Origin: Gammaproteobacteria bacterium
GTDB taxonomy: Bacteria; Pseudomonadota; Gammaproteobacteria; Ga0077536
Direction of reading: 5' to 3'
Assembly (NCBI GenBank): GCA_003540955.1
Contig: DPMX01000197.1
Location: forward strand, 611-6,388
Length of the DNA: 5,778 bases
The notes beneath the pieces are model-generated. The model saw nothing but the letters and a program-made list of their open reading frames with translations, ran no database searches and was not told where the DNA came from. The stretch's first letter is position 1; every line of letters starts with the position of its first letter. The translations under genes and the position numbers were made by a program. Below are positions 4,936 to 5,778 of the stretch, in pieces.

Positions 4936-5778
4936 ATGACGAAAAGTTCAGAAAAACTTTCCCCTTTCATACTTGCGATCATGATAGGGAACTGGCTAAC
5001 GCTTATAGCCACCGCAGCCTACGCCACAGATTTTGGACACGAGGCTGTAAAGCGCGGCCATTACGGTGCGGCGGCGGCTCAGTTTATGATTCGAGCAGAG
5101 CGTAACGACTCAGTCGCACAAAACAATTTAGGCGCACTCTACCTCAAAGGTCGGGGCGTCCCAAAAAATTACGAACTCGCGCGATCATGGTTTGAAAAAG
5201 CCGCGAATAACGGACTCGCCGAGGCGATGTTTAACCTTGGGACGATATACCTTCGTGGATACGGTGTTGAACGTAACGAAAAGCAAGCCACACTTTGGTT
5301 CGAACGCAGTGCTAAGGCCGGTGACCGCGAGGGCCAATTTTTTATCGGGCTACACAAGTACTACGGTCGAGGTACGGAGCGCGACGCTAACGATGCGTTC
5401 GAATGGTTTCGGCTCGCAGCCGAACAAAACCTAGGATCTGCTCAATTTAATCTTGCGATGATGTACCTGCACGGAGAGTCAGTGGAGCAAGATGAGAATG
5501 CCGCTATTTCGTTACTCGACAAAGCAGCTGCGCAAGGCCATGAATCGGCGGAACTAACCCTTGGACGGCTACATCTCTCACATGCAGATGACCCCCAGCG
5601 CCTTGCCTTAGCTGTTGCTTTATTTCAACGTCTAGCGGAAGACGGTAGTGCGGATGCGCAAGTAACGCTTGGGTTGCTTCACACCTTTGGGCAAGGAGTA
5701 GAACAGGACTACGAAGAAGGTCGATTTTGGTTAACGCTGGCATCTAATCAAGGTTCTGGCGCGGCACAGTTAAACCTT
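4936..5778 (+). CDS. Secreted Sel1-like repeat protein (3' end outside window)
   Basis: The frame has no stop before the right edge, giving 281 codons of an incomplete gene. ATG at 4936 is the first start after an in-frame TAA at 4930-4932. The ribosome site is weak, but this start is needed for a Sec signal peptide: Lys7, a hydrophobic core about residues 11-28, and an AYA|TD cleavage site after Ala30, predicting export to the periplasm. From residue 59 the protein is built of Sel1-like repeats (alpha/alpha solenoid for protein-protein contacts), all exactly 36 residues: 59-94, 95-130, 131-166, 167-202, 203-238, 239-274, with a seventh beginning at 275. Typical elements are A-x-x-x-LG-x-x-Y-x-x-G-x-GV and W-F-x-x-AA-x-x-G. 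Repeat five is degenerate (LSHADDPQR replaces G-x-GV). Residues 31-58 look like a diverged helical pair. Sel1 proteins often act in envelope assembly, signalling or host contact; the partner here is unknown. Confidence 0.92.
   Translation, partial: MTKSSEKLSPFILAIMIGNWLTLIATAAYATDFGHEAVKRGHYGAAAAQFMIRAERNDSVAQNNLGALYLKGRGVPKNYELARSWFEKAANNGLAEAMFNLGTIYLRGYGVERNEKQATLWFERSAKAGDREGQFFIGLHKYYGRGTERDANDAFEWFRLAAEQNLGSAQFNLAMMYLHGESVEQDENAAISLLDKAAAQGHESAELTLGRLHLSHADDPQRLALAVALFQRLAEDGSADAQVTLGLLHTFGQGVEQDYEEGRFWLTLASNQGSGAAQLNL

Noticed and set aside
5192..5434. Open frame of 80 codons on the plus strand within the Sel1-repeat gene
   Set aside because: It is in another frame of the repeat-coding region, whose 36-residue periodicity is intact; a shadow.
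5110..5778. Tandem DNA repeat with 108-bp period
   Set aside because: The period exists at protein level only (Sel1 units); the nucleotide copies have diverged, so this is not a recent DNA tandem array.
1..5778. tRNA, rRNA, CRISPR array, insertion sequence or phage genes
   Set aside because: No cloverleaf, spaced direct repeats, transposase motifs or terminal inverted repeats were seen on either strand.

Overview
The window looks like chromosomal DNA of a proteobacterium, probably uncultured and perhaps marine. It has moderate GC by eye, dense short-spaced genes, and Proteobacteria-style families: a PaaI thioesterase, a DUF502 membrane protein and a secreted Sel1-repeat protein. The taxonomic call is inference, because no rRNA or tRNA gene is present. 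I saw no insertion sequence, phage gene, CRISPR array or toxin/antitoxin pair.

Layout. (1) 1-1379, plus strand: the C-terminal part of an aldehyde:ferredoxin oxidoreductase (AOR) family tungsten/molybdenum enzyme, cut by the left edge, followed after 5 nt by a MoaD/ThiS-like sulfur carrier ending in Gly-Gly. (2) 1380-1594: a convergent intergenic region with one near-perfect palindrome. (3) 1595-3832, minus strand, transcribed in the order esterase, luciferase-like flavin monooxygenase, PaaI thioesterase. The first two genes overlap by 8 nt and the third follows after 74 nt, so this is probably one operon. (4) 3833-4005: a short intergenic region with the likely operon promoter and a small inverted repeat. 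(5) 4006-4683, minus strand: a DUF502 (COV1-like) two-helix membrane protein. (6) 4684-4935: a divergent regulatory region with a 10-bp-arm inverted repeat overlapping a candidate promoter. (7) 4936 to the right edge, plus strand: a secreted protein of 36-residue Sel1 repeats, cut by the edge. It has no stop codon in the window.

How the genes may work together. The AOR and its carrier form a unit: the carrier presumably supplies sulfur for the pyranopterin cofactor. The minus-strand cluster joins an ester-hydrolysing fold, a LuxA-like oxygenase and an acyl-CoA thioesterase, so it may process an ester or aldehyde into a carboxylate or CoA-linked acid; the substrate cannot be read from the sequence. 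The DUF502 and Sel1 genes are a separate divergent pair linked to the cell envelope. Nothing here clearly demonstrates an undescribed system. The best candidates for a second look are the esterase-monooxygenase-thioesterase cluster beside an AOR, and the structured divergent promoter region at 4755-4827.
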